Assembly: GCF_002252525.1 (NCBI RefSeq)
Contig: NZ_NNRM01000021.1
Location: forward strand, 141,319 to 205,318
Direction: 5' to 3'
DNA: 64,000 bases
Origin: Brucella pseudogrignonensis
Lineage (GTDB): Bacteria; Pseudomonadota; Alphaproteobacteria; Rhizobiales; Rhizobiaceae
Position numbers and translations under genes: made by a program. Below are positions 17,642-24,256 of the stretch, piece after piece. The notes under the pieces were generated by a model, which saw only the letters and a program-made list of their open reading frames with translations, did no database searches and was not told the DNA's origin. The stretch's first letter is position 1. Each line of letters starts with the position of its first letter.

Positions 17642-17760
17642 CAACCCGGCAGGCGGGCAGCCATGAACCGGGGTTACTCACGTTACATTCAAGCGGGGGC
17701 TGTGATGTCGTGAATAAACAATCAAAGTAGATCGCGATTTTTCAGCGTCAAGAGCTCCAA

Positions 17761-17797
17761 ATAAGAAAAGCCCCGACGAGAGGGATCAAGTCAGGGC
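17761..17797 (-). terminator. Minus-strand terminator hairpin 4 of 4
   Basis: Arms 17770-17777 and 17790-17797 (GCCCCGAC / GTCAGGGC, one G-U on the - strand), 12-base loop, followed on - by TTTTCTTAT. The A-rich plus-strand prefix AAGAAAAG is shared with hairpin 3. Confidence 0.55.
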
Positions 17798-17871
17798 AGC
17801 GCGCCGGGGTTGAAGCTGAGGGGCTTGGGACGGCGCACCCCATCATCATCTCACAATAAAAGGAAAATACA

Positions 17872-18555
17872 ATGGCACGACGCATCAACGCGGCGGGGCT
17901 TTCGCTCATCAAGCAGTGGGAAGGCCTCAAAACAACGGCTTATAAGGATGTCGCAGGCATTCTGACTATTGGCTACGGGCATACGTCCGCGGCTGGCGCT
18001 CCCAAAGTAACGCCGGGTATGGCAATTGGCGATAAAGAAGCCGAACGCATTCTGCAGAATGATCTGGCTAAATTCGAGGCGAGGGTAGAGCGCCTTGTTA
18101 CCGTGCCGCTTACTGACAATCAGTTTGCTGTGCTTGTCTCGTTCGACTTTAACACTGGCGCGCTTCACAAATCGACACTGCTCAAGAAGCTGAACAAGGG
18201 CGATTACGCTGCTGTGCCTGGTGAACTTGCCAAGTGGGTAAACGCAGGCGGCAAGAAAGTGCAGGGTCTTGTCAACCGGCGCGCTGCTGAGGCTGGTCTA
18301 TGGGCCAAGGGTGCATTCGTGTCTTCAAACACAGTCACAGCAACCACTAAGACCGATAGGACTGACGTTGTGGCAATCGGCGGTGCTGGTGCGGCTGGCG
18401 TCGGTGGCGCGGTCGGGCCCATCCTTCCAGACATAACTCAGGCCATTGTTGACCAGCAAGACAGCCTCACGAGTGGACAGTGGGCGCGCATCATTGTCGG
18501 TGGTGTTGTCTTGGCTCTGACGCTCTGGGGCATCTACCGGAAGATCAAATCATGA
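17872..18555 (+). CDS. Endolysin, GH24 lysozyme with C-terminal membrane anchor
   Basis: The 227-residue enzyme is a T4-type muramidase that cleaves N-acetylmuramic acid-N-acetylglucosamine bonds at the end of the lytic cycle. The catalytic triad spacing is exact: Glu17, Asp26, Thr32 (WEGLKTTAYKD, then LTIGYGHT). The catalytic domain ends near residue 150. It is followed by a Thr/Gly/Ala-rich linker and a single hydrophobic segment at about 205-221 ending in YRKIKS, so the enzyme is C-terminally anchored rather than fused to a signal-arrest-release N-terminus. The N-terminus has no signal peptide. Its stop overlaps the spanin start (ATGA). Confidence 0.85.
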   Translation: MARRINAAGLSLIKQWEGLKTTAYKDVAGILTIGYGHTSAAGAPKVTPGMAIGDKEAERILQNDLAKFEARVERLVTVPLTDNQFAVLVSFDFNTGALHKSTLLKKLNKGDYAAVPGELAKWVNAGGKKVQGLVNRRAAEAGLWAKGAFVSSNTVTATTKTDRTDVVAIGGAGAAGVGGAVGPILPDITQAIVDQQDSLTSGQWARIIVGGVVLALTLWGIYRKIKS

Positions 18556-18800
18556 TCTGGGCGCTAATCCCCAACTGGTTGAAGATCACCGCCGCCGCTG
18601 TTCTGGCGGCATTTTTGTGTCTGGCTGCTGGATATGTGGCTGGGAAACGTGATGGCCGGTCCAGCATCGAAGCCAAAATCGAAAGACAGAACAATGAAGC
18701 GACTGACAAAGCCCTTGGCGCTGTGCTCGATTATGATGAGTGCGTCGATGCTGGCGGGGTGTGGACATTCAAGACCGGTAAATGTGAACGGCGTCCGTAG
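18552..18800 (+). CDS. Inner-membrane spanin candidate (Rz-like)
   Basis: The ATG at 18552 overlaps the endolysin stop as ATGA. The 82-residue product has one N-terminal membrane segment (about residues 9-29, KITAAAVLAAFLCLAAGYVAG) and a periplasmic, charged helical portion (SSIEAKIERQNNEATDKAL) ending in a two-cysteine tail with GGVW. This is the topology of an i-spanin, although the periplasmic helix is shorter than in lambda Rz. A lipoprotein gene starts inside it in another frame, the classic Rz/Rz1 arrangement. Spanins fuse inner and outer membrane in the final step of lysis. Confidence 0.6.
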   Translation: MIWALIPNWLKITAAAVLAAFLCLAAGYVAGKRDGRSSIEAKIERQNNEATDKALGAVLDYDECVDAGGVWTFKTGKCERRP

Positions 18801-18936
18801 CGTACTTGGCACCGATCTGCTCGGCGCTCGTGGTGCAACTGATGCAGATCAGCGAAAAATTGACCGGACAATCGTGCGTGGCTGTGCTGGTGGCGTCTGG
18901 TCGAAAGATGAATGCGCAAAGCATGATGAGAATTAA
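18694..18936 (+). CDS. Outer-membrane spanin candidate (Rz1-like lipoprotein)
   Basis: An ATG at 18694, within the i-spanin gene in a different frame, begins an 80-residue protein. Its first 22 residues are a lipoprotein signal with lipobox LAGC (Cys23 as the lipidation site); the basic start is MKRLTK. The mature part is 58 residues, longer than lambda Rz1, and contains two further cysteines and a GGVW-Ser-Lys-Asp-Glu-Cys motif that echoes the GGVW-x(n)-Cys of the overlapping partner. Placement, overlap and lipobox together support an o-spanin. A start at 18634 would add a hydrophilic leader ahead of the signal and is rejected. Confidence 0.65.
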   Translation: MKRLTKPLALCSIMMSASMLAGCGHSRPVNVNGVRSVLGTDLLGARGATDADQRKIDRTIVRGCAGGVWSKDECAKHDEN

Positions 18937-18951
18937 GAGGGGCGGCGGGAA

Positions 18952-19263
18952 GTGAGCTCACAAATGCCAGACACCGAAAACGATCTACGCGCTCGAGTGG
19001 TCGGGCTTGAACATGCAACGCAAACGAACAATCAGCGCTTAACAACGCTCGAAGCATGGCAGCGCCAGCGTGAAATAGACAGTGCCCGGAACGATGAGAA
19101 GTGGGTAGCCATGGAGGCCCGAATTGATACGCGGTTCACAGGGCTGGAAAGCTCTAACAAAAGCATTCACTCGACCCTCTCGCGCATCAACTGGATGATT
19201 ATTGGCGGGCTGGTCGCAGCATTCATTGCTTTTGTCGTCGGTGGCGGATTGAAGTCCCTGTAA
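18952..19263 (+). CDS. Holin candidate (coiled coil plus C-terminal membrane segment)
   Basis: The 103-residue product has a heptad-rich N-terminal part (residues about 8-75) and one strong C-terminal membrane segment (MIIGGLVAAFIAFVVGGG, about 80-97) followed by a short basic end. This is the topology of XhlA/haemolysin-type phage proteins that work with lysis enzymes. It ends the lysis cassette. The start may be GTG at 18952 or ATG at 18964; both lie after GGCGGGAAG. Holin function is inferred from topology and position only. Confidence 0.5.
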   Translation: MSSQMPDTENDLRARVVGLEHATQTNNQRLTTLEAWQRQREIDSARNDEKWVAMEARIDTRFTGLESSNKSIHSTLSRINWMIIGGLVAAFIAFVVGGGLKSL

Positions 19264-19275
19264 GGAGTGCTTAGG

Positions 19276-19653
19276 TCAGCAGCCAAAGTACTTTTTGATG
19301 CCGCGCTTAGTATGCGGGCTGGCGCACAATCCATTGAGTACCCGTCCAAACACTTCGGCAGTCATGACTTCCCTGACTTCGAACATACCCTTCTCAATGC
19401 CATTATCTAACGTTGATGCAGCTTCGAGCCGCGCAGCACGATAAAGGACCCAAGATTTATGGACGACCCACGGGTGATCGCCACCATCAAGGATGCACGT
19501 TCCATCGCATAAGTCGTTCTTCCAAGAAGTTACGGATACAACAAGTTGCTTTTGTTTCGCGCAAGGGTCGGTGCAAACTATATGAAGATGTCGCATGCCA
19601 GGATTTTCATCCGGTCCTGACGGGATCAGCAATGTTCCTGCTCTGGCAACCAA
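19276..19653 (-). CDS. Putative toxin partner of Panacea antitoxin
   Basis: A TTG at 19653 directly follows the antitoxin stop (TAATTG), so the two genes are translationally coupled. The 125-residue protein reads VARAGTLLIPSGP at the start, then a beta-rich core (LVVSVTSWKNDLCDGTC) and HPWVVHKSWVLYRAARLEA near residues 60-78. I remember similar small uncharacterised proteins but cannot name the toxin class; the early beta-rich pattern could be an SH3-like barrel as in PemK/MazF-type toxins. No clear beta-clamp-binding QxxLxF motif is seen, which would have suggested a SocB homologue. The toxin role follows from being the cotranscribed partner of a Panacea protein. A shorter start at ATG 19596 is possible. 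Confidence 0.55.
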   Translation of the reverse strand: MVARAGTLLIPSGPDENPGMRHLHIVCTDPCAKQKQLVVSVTSWKNDLCDGTCILDGGDHPWVVHKSWVLYRAARLEAASTLDNGIEKGMFEVREVMTAEVFGRVLNGLCASPHTKRGIKKYFGC

Positions 19654-20226
19654 TTAATGCACCCGAGCTCGCATAAAGGACTGATCGATTGCCTCAAGAG
19701 AGCGAACTGTTTCTTCGACCTCATCGATGTTTTCTACGGATAGAACTTGCAGAATGCGTCGAAGCGGAATGACCGTCGAGCCGCCTTTTGGGTCTTCCCA
19801 CTCAGGGATATTTTTCGGATCATGTGTCCAGTCACGGATTTCCCATTGGTTCATTTTGCCAAAGGCATCCCAGACAGTGTCAACACATTCCAAGTCCGCG
19901 TCACTCAGTTCATCGAGAGTATCGAGATCAATGCTCGTATCGGCGAGTGCGATTTGATGATTGGCTTTGTCTTGCAGGAAATCTGACCAACCACACTCTT
20001 TCAAATCATATTCGCCGTTAATGTGGCTATATGTATATGAGTTGACAGGCCCGTGCGGCATTGAAACACGGGCTTCCTCCAACACAGGGAAACCATATCG
20101 CTTGATGCTCTCACGGTCTACGAGGTAGACAAGCTTAACCGCTTTCAGGATGTTGAGCGATTGCTCACCGGCCTTCAATATTAGCGCCGCAATCAACTGC
20201 GCTGCTTTTCTCGGTTCATAACTCAT
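19654..20226 (-). CDS. Panacea-domain antitoxin (SocA-like, DUF4065)
   Basis: The ATG at 20226 has AAGGA eight bases upstream on the - strand; the frame extends to 20301 but that leader lacks signals. The 190-residue product opens with KAAQLIAALILKAGEQSLNI and continues with ILKAVKLVYLVDRESIKRYG and PHGPV at 57-61, the conserved helical core of the Panacea (DUF4065/SocA) family. These proteins are antitoxins of type II-like pairs (PanA with diverse toxins; SocA with the replication toxin SocB in Caulobacter). It is first in a two-gene operon with a small partner. Three DnaA-box-like sites lie 58-98 bases upstream, in the expected promoter region. Confidence 0.75.
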   Translation of the reverse strand: MSYEPRKAAQLIAALILKAGEQSLNILKAVKLVYLVDRESIKRYGFPVLEEARVSMPHGPVNSYTYSHINGEYDLKECGWSDFLQDKANHQIALADTSIDLDTLDELSDADLECVDTVWDAFGKMNQWEIRDWTHDPKNIPEWEDPKGGSTVIPLRRILQVLSVENIDEVEETVRSLEAIDQSFMRARVH

Positions 20227-20283
20227 CTTATGGGTCCTTACGCTCGAGGCGTGTACGACTCTGTTATGCGCACCATATAGCGG

Positions 20284-20324
20284 TTTTCCACAGGAAAGCA
20301 ATTATCCACAATCATTGTGGATAA
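20284..20324. promoter_or_regulatory. Cluster of DnaA boxes upstream of antitoxin gene
   Basis: TTATCCACA at 20302-20310 and its exact reverse complement TGTGGATAA at 20316-20324 flank a five-base spacer, giving a perfect 23-base dyad of two consensus DnaA boxes (TTATNCACA). A third site TTTTCCACA with one mismatch lies at 20284-20292, 18 bases away in the same orientation as the first. The cluster is between the antitoxin start (20226) and the 64-aa gene (stop at 20347). It could be a DnaA-controlled promoter, a titration site, or part of a phage origin. Confidence 0.65.
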
Positions 20325-20346
20325 ACGATGAATAACCTGTGTGAAG

Positions 20347-20541
20347 TCACTCGTCCGGGTCGGTTCCCCGTTCGCCCATGTGAATAGCGATAGCGGCCTC
20401 AACAATAGCCTTGGCCGCTTCTATCCTATCCCATCCTGCCGCTTCTGCCTCATCTAGAGCTTCGACCAGTTTACCGGATACCGCTTCCTGACATTCTAGC
20501 CCACGATCTGGATAATTGCCTTCGCGCTTTGGTCCGTTCAT
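20347..20541 (-). CDS. 64-residue phage protein of unknown function
   Basis: A strong ribosome binding site (AAAGGAGGATACT) precedes the ATG. The product is acidic and helical (GKLVEALDEAEAAGWDRIEA, then AAKAIVEAAIAIHMGE) with a basic N-terminus MNGPKREG. No family is recognised. It lies between the GIY-YIG gene (upstream on the - strand) and the toxin-antitoxin pair. An AGGGCG / CGCCCT hairpin lies in the 51-base space ahead of it and may tune its expression. Confidence 0.55.
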   Translation of the reverse strand: MNGPKREGNYPDRGLECQEAVSGKLVEALDEAEAAGWDRIEAAKAIVEAAIAIHMGERGTDPDE

Positions 20542-20592
20542 AGTATCCTCCTTTTTGAAGGGAGGTAGGGCGATATTCCGCCCTGTCGAGCT

Positions 20593-21123
20593 TCAAGCAC
20601 TTCTGGATAAGAACATTGCGAGTTCTCCCTCAAGCCTAAACCATTCGCCCTTTTGTCGGTAAGAACCGAAGTGTGTATGAAAGTATCGCTCAGTCTGGCT
20701 TGTGCCGGGTATGATCTTGATAATTTCAATCTCGGTAGGGCAGGCGGTCGATATGCTTTTCAGGCGCTTCGGGACGGATTTGGAGAAACCGATCTTCACT
20801 AAGTCACCGGACCGCGCAAAGTAGGTGTATCCGACAGTCCCTTTTTCAAGGGAATATGATGGCAGTGCGGCGGGCTCAGAAACTTTGAAGGCCTGACCAT
20901 TAGCTGCAGCATCGTACGCACGATTGAATATTGCCGCGCCGACGAGATCGGGATCCGGCAAGCGAGTACGGCGTCCTTTCCCAATCCGAAAGTAATATAC
21001 AGTCTTGCCATGCCGAGTTGTATTCTTCTCAATATGACGCTTGCCCACCACCGATCTCTCGAGTAATTCAGCATCTTTCTTCGCCTGGATTATACGATTT
21101 TGAACATAATTTGACTTTGTCAT
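20593..21123 (-). CDS. GIY-YIG (T5orf172/MUG113-type) protein with integrase-arm-like N-terminus
   Basis: The 176-residue protein has two parts. Residues 29-74 (KRHIEKNTTRHGKTVYYFRI, then GKGRRTRLPDPD and an AYDAA helix) resemble the N-terminal arm-type DNA-binding segment of Rhizobiales tyrosine integrases. Residues 97-172 fit the GIY-YIG-related T5orf172/MUG113 domain: GYTYF at 98-102, VKIGFSK at 109-115, Arg120, Glu145 (TERYFH) and GEWFRL at 159-164, covering the expected catalytic Arg and Glu. It is probably a DNA-binding nuclease or nuclease-like regulator at the prophage edge. No recombinase catalytic domain is present. The start has AGGA eight bases upstream. Confidence 0.65.
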   Translation of the reverse strand: MTKSNYVQNRIIQAKKDAELLERSVVGKRHIEKNTTRHGKTVYYFRIGKGRRTRLPDPDLVGAAIFNRAYDAAANGQAFKVSEPAALPSYSLEKGTVGYTYFARSGDLVKIGFSKSVPKRLKSISTACPTEIEIIKIIPGTSQTERYFHTHFGSYRQKGEWFRLEGELAMFLSRSA

Positions 21124-21290
21124 TTTCTAATCCTGTTGCCTTGGAACAATACTAGAACACCCGTGGCTTTTCGCGTGGCGTTTTTTGTTCTGACGCTCGC
21201 CACGCCGTGCATCTGTGTTCATTTCGTTCTTTTTTCATATTTTAAGGGCTTGCGGTTTAAGCCTTTATATTCTACGGCTTTTTCATGGTC

Positions 21291-21367
<77 letters not shown>

Positions 21368-21958
21368 TTAAATCAAGCCAATCAATAGAAATTTTTATGG
21401 TGCTTTTGCTGACGCTTTTCTTAAACTTCGGCTGAGAATTTCCATCATTTTGAAAATTGTTTTGTAGCCGAAGTGAAGCGCTCAGTGCCGTCTGCAGTCT
21501 GCACAAGCACAAAAAAGCCCCTGTATAGAACAGGGGCAATTTTGTTAACCTAATGCAATTTTGGATAAGAATACGTACGGGGGTAATACGATAAACTGAT
21601 CCATAATGAAGTTAGTAAAAGAAGTTACGAAAATCTATTTCCACGTTAAATGAAAAAATGCCTGGTAATAGTATATCTTGATTAGATCGCAATTTTAGTT
21701 ATTGAACAACCGCACTTGTTCGCTCACAATTATGAAGTGGGATTGTCTTATATGATGCAAGTTTGGTTGATTGATATTTTCCAAACGAAAAGAAATTTTA
21801 CCATTTGGTTTAAAATATTTATTTGTATAATGCGGCGCTTCACGAATGTTATATTTAAGAGGAATCGTTCTTTCATTGCTGAAATTATTGCTGTTATCTG
21901 ATCTCAAGCGGTATTTATTCGTCTTTTTCAGGTTGATGCTTGATGTGCGAGGCATGTA
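21368..21958. other. AT-rich intergenic strip without firm gene
   Basis: These 590 bases are clearly more AT-rich than the surrounding host DNA, most strongly from 21550 to 21900. One - strand frame (21695-21955, 86 residues, Asn/Lys/Arg-rich, starting MPRTSSINLKKTNKY) has no recognisable family or good ribosome binding site. A strong - strand terminator lies at 21511-21537, so some - strand transcript probably ends here. The strip may be a remnant of transferred DNA. Confidence 0.5.
21511..21537 (-). terminator. Intrinsic terminator, minus strand
   Basis: Perfect 8-bp stem GCCCCTGT / ACAGGGGC with a 5-base loop, followed on the - strand by six T residues (21516-21511). Confidence 0.75.
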
Positions 21959-21961
21959 GTG

Positions 21962-22627
21962 ATGAGTTTGATCATTGATTTCGTCAAATACGTTTCAATC
22001 GTCGTGATTGGTCTTTTGCCTATTATGAATCCCTTGACGACAATTCCCTTATATATGTCGCTGACCAAGCGCATGAGTGCTGAAAACAAACGTGTTCAGG
22101 CGCGAAAAGCATGTATTTATGCATTTTCGATTCTCACAGCATTTCTATTGCTCGGAAACGGGATCATCTCGCTTTTCAGCATATCCATGCCAGGTATTCG
22201 CGTCGCTGGCGGGCTGATCATCATGATCTTGGCGTTGCGGATGATTTTCTCGGGGGAGGATTCGTCATCAGAAGTAGATGCAGAGCCCGCCGATATCAAA
22301 AAAGCTGATCTGGATTATTCTTTCTCACCACTCGCAATGCCGAGCCTTGCTGGGCCGGGCTCTATTGCGGTTATTATGAGCTTTGGATCGCAGATTCCGT
22401 CTGAGCACACAATCATCGGCCATGGGATTGTCATTGTTGGTATCGCCATCACGATCTGCGTTGCTTATCTCGCACTCTCGTCTGCGTCACTGATTGAAAA
22501 AGTGCTTGGGGAACACGGTATGCAGGCTGTGACAAAGATCATGGGCTTTCTGCTGACCTGTGTAGCCGTGCAGTTTCTGGCGTCCGGTATCCGCGATTTC
22601 TACATCGAGTTCAGCAAAATCAGCTGA
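21962..22627 (+). CDS. MarC family integral membrane protein
   Basis: The product (about 221 residues) is a six-segment membrane protein of the MarC/UPF0056 family (PF01914). Typical features are the N-terminal GLLPIMNPLTTIPLYMSLT motif in the first 40 residues and PSLAGPGSIAVIM in the second half (about residue 130), the two pseudo-repeat halves that carry the conserved Asn-Pro and Gly-Pro-Gly motifs. Family members are small-molecule transporters or channels of unsettled substrate; the old link to multiple antibiotic resistance is not supported. A GTG directly upstream at 21959 is an alternative start. It converges on the ynfA-like gene. Confidence 0.85.
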   Translation: MSLIIDFVKYVSIVVIGLLPIMNPLTTIPLYMSLTKRMSAENKRVQARKACIYAFSILTAFLLLGNGIISLFSISMPGIRVAGGLIIMILALRMIFSGEDSSSEVDAEPADIKKADLDYSFSPLAMPSLAGPGSIAVIMSFGSQIPSEHTIIGHGIVIVGIAITICVAYLALSSASLIEKVLGEHGMQAVTKIMGFLLTCVAVQFLASGIRDFYIEFSKIS

Positions 22628-22632
22628 TCCAA

Positions 22633-22953
22633 TCAGGATCGTGGGACGAAGAGGATGATACAGGTACCGACAAAGGCCGTTGCGGCACCAATGATATCCC
22701 AGCGGTCTGGACGCATTCCTTCTGCAGCCCAAATCCAAACAATCGAAGCGATGATGTAAATACCGCCATAAGCGGCGTAAGCACGGCCAGCAGCGTCACT
22801 TTCAATCAGTGTAAGCAGGTAAGCAAAGAGCCCAAGGCAAACCAGCCCGGGAATGAGCCAGAGCGGCGACTTATCGAGTTTGAGCCACGCCCAGAATGTA
22901 AAACAGCCTGCGATTTCAAACAAAGCTGCGGCGACATAGATAAGAAGCTGCAA
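22633..22953 (-). CDS. YnfA/UPF0060 family membrane protein, TTG start
   Basis: The 106-residue product matches the YnfA family (small four-segment membrane proteins distantly related to SMR transporters): [20 protein letters not shown] near the N-terminus and [20 protein letters not shown] in the third segment are family hallmarks. The best start is TTG at 22953, with AGGA seven bases upstream overlapping the stop of the polymerase gene; a longer frame from 23100 would add 49 residues foreign to the family. It is last in the - strand run that includes the polysaccharide polymerase gene, but its function is unrelated as far as can be told. Confidence 0.8.
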   Translation of the reverse strand: MQLLIYVAAALFEIAGCFTFWAWLKLDKSPLWLIPGLVCLGLFAYLLTLIESDAAGRAYAAYGGIYIIASIVWIWAAEGMRPDRWDIIGAATAFVGTCIILFVPRS

Positions 22954-22963
22954 AGCGATTTTC

Positions 22964-24256
22964 CTAGAGACGGTTTGTTGCACAAGGCTGAGGTTCAGCA
23001 GCTTTGCGCTGGTATTTATACTCCAGCCCCGCGCACCCCCAAATAATGCCGAATAGCAAATAGAAATGACGCCAGTGATCGGTATCAATGACATTGCCAA
23101 TCAGCACATGCCCCAGATAGGCAGCATAGGCGCACATCAGAAATGGCTGCCACGGGCGGTTTCGAAACATCAGTTTGAAACCAATGCCGAGCGTTAGAAA
23201 AGTCAGCGTCATAAAGCTTATGAAACCGATCCATCCATAGTCGAGTACCGCTTTTAGCCAGGTATTATGCGTGTCCTCACCAAACATAGGCCCAAACTCA
23301 AGCGGTCCAATGCCCAAGGGATGTTCGGTGGCTAACCACATGCCCAGCCAGTGACGCGCAAAGCGGCCCAGCCGCGCGCTATCGTAGCTTTGTTCCAGCT
23401 GTGCACGCTCGAGAAAGAAGGAGCGAACATCTGGAATCTGCAGCAGCAGCAGCACAGTGAGAACAATCACGACAACAGAGAGGAGGCCAATCGTTATAAG
23501 TCGCAGCCGGAACTTGTTGCTTTCACTTTGCAAAAACAGAACTGCGAAAATGCAAATGAAGGAGAGGGGAACCATCCCCCATGCGGCGCGTGAGAACGAT
23601 ACCAATATGCCCAGCACAAGCACACAACATAGCGGCATGTAAATCAGGAGATCGCGCATATTTCCGCGCATGATACGGTAAAGGCACCATGTAAAAGGCA
23701 GGACCAGAAACGGAGCGTAGACGTTAGAATCCTGAAATGCCCCTTTAGCACGATCATAACGCGTGAAGATTTCCGCACCGGGAAAAAGATTGAGATAGCC
23801 AGCAATGCCCAATAGCGAAGATACAAGACCGATGAGCAGATAGGCATTGAAGATCATTTTCAGGCGCCGATAGTCGGCTTCGATGATTGCTGCATAGAAA
23901 ACTGCTGTGAAGGCCAGGAAGAGCGACACAGCGATGTAAAGCGGCGCATCCTTGGTATCCGCCATCTGCATGACGGAAATCATGCCGCCGAAATTGAACA
24001 TGGCGAAGATTGCAAGCAGCACCATACTGGTCCGCGTCAACCGCATCCCGAAAAGCAGCGCTACACTAATGAGCGCGACCATATAGAGTTCATACGGCGC
24101 GGGCTCGCTCATGACGAACCCAAGCAGAAATACACCGAACCCTATAGCGAAATTACTGATCAGCCTGTTCAGTGCGCGCTTGCCCGCAACATCGGCAGCA
24201 GGCAGGCTACGCCGATTTTGAGCCGCATCGTTGACGCTATGGGAAATCGCGCTCAA
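22964..24256 (-). CDS. O-antigen/exopolysaccharide polymerase (Wzy_C family)
   Basis: The 430-residue product has about ten to twelve membrane segments and the large periplasmic loop of the O-antigen ligase/polymerase family, with the conserved [19 protein letters not shown] (about 175-195) and the [15 protein letters not shown] segment (about 335-350) including the key His. Such enzymes join lipid-linked repeat units into polymer on the periplasmic face. Its ATG overlaps the stop of the initiating transferase gene by four bases (ATGA), so the two are coupled. Whether it is a polymerase or a ligase cannot be told from sequence alone; the neighbours favour polymerase. Confidence 0.75.
   Translation of the reverse strand: MSAISHSVNDAAQNRRSLPAADVAGKRALNRLISNFAIGFGVFLLGFVMSEPAPYELYMVALISVALLFGMRLTRTSMVLLAIFAMFNFGGMISVMQMADTKDAPLYIAVSLFLAFTAVFYAAIIEADYRRLKMIFNAYLLIGLVSSLLGIAGYLNLFPGAEIFTRYDRAKGAFQDSNVYAPFLVLPFTWCLYRIMRGNMRDLLIYMPLCCVLVLGILVSFSRAAWGMVPLSFICIFAVLFLQSESNKFRLRLITIGLLSVVVIVLTVLLLLQIPDVRSFFLERAQLEQSYDSARLGRFARHWLGMWLATEHPLGIGPLEFGPMFGEDTHNTWLKAVLDYGWIGFISFMTLTFLTLGIGFKLMFRNRPWQPFLMCAYAAYLGHVLIGNVIDTDHWRHFYLLFGIIWGCAGLEYKYQRKAAEPQPCATNRL

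Larger units (their letters stand above)
17190..17871. other. Gene-free stretch with hairpin array
   Basis: No convincing gene is seen in these 680 bases. Open frames are short and lack initiation signals. The stretch holds a 9-bp inverted repeat (CGATCCTGA at 17334-17342 with TCAGGATCG at 17364-17372, 21-base loop) and four terminator-like hairpins oriented to the - strand, listed separately. The endolysin ribosome binding site (AAAGGAAAA) lies at the right end. Confidence 0.6.
1..21290 (+). mobile_element. Podovirus-type prophage, late region and right part (left end outside window)
   Basis: The gene order portal, scaffold, capsid, head fibre, tail tubular proteins, ejection proteins, tail spike and lysis cassette is that of T7/BPP-1-like podoviruses. 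All structural genes are on the + strand and closely packed. No terminase large subunit, replication gene, repressor or integrase is inside the window, so the early region and integrase must lie to the left. The right boundary is not proven. The last gene with phage character ends at 21123 (start codon side), and the intact tRNA-Pro begins at 21291. The tRNA reads away from the prophage, so the usual 3'-end tRNA integration geometry is not met and the end coordinate is an estimate. Confidence 0.85.
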
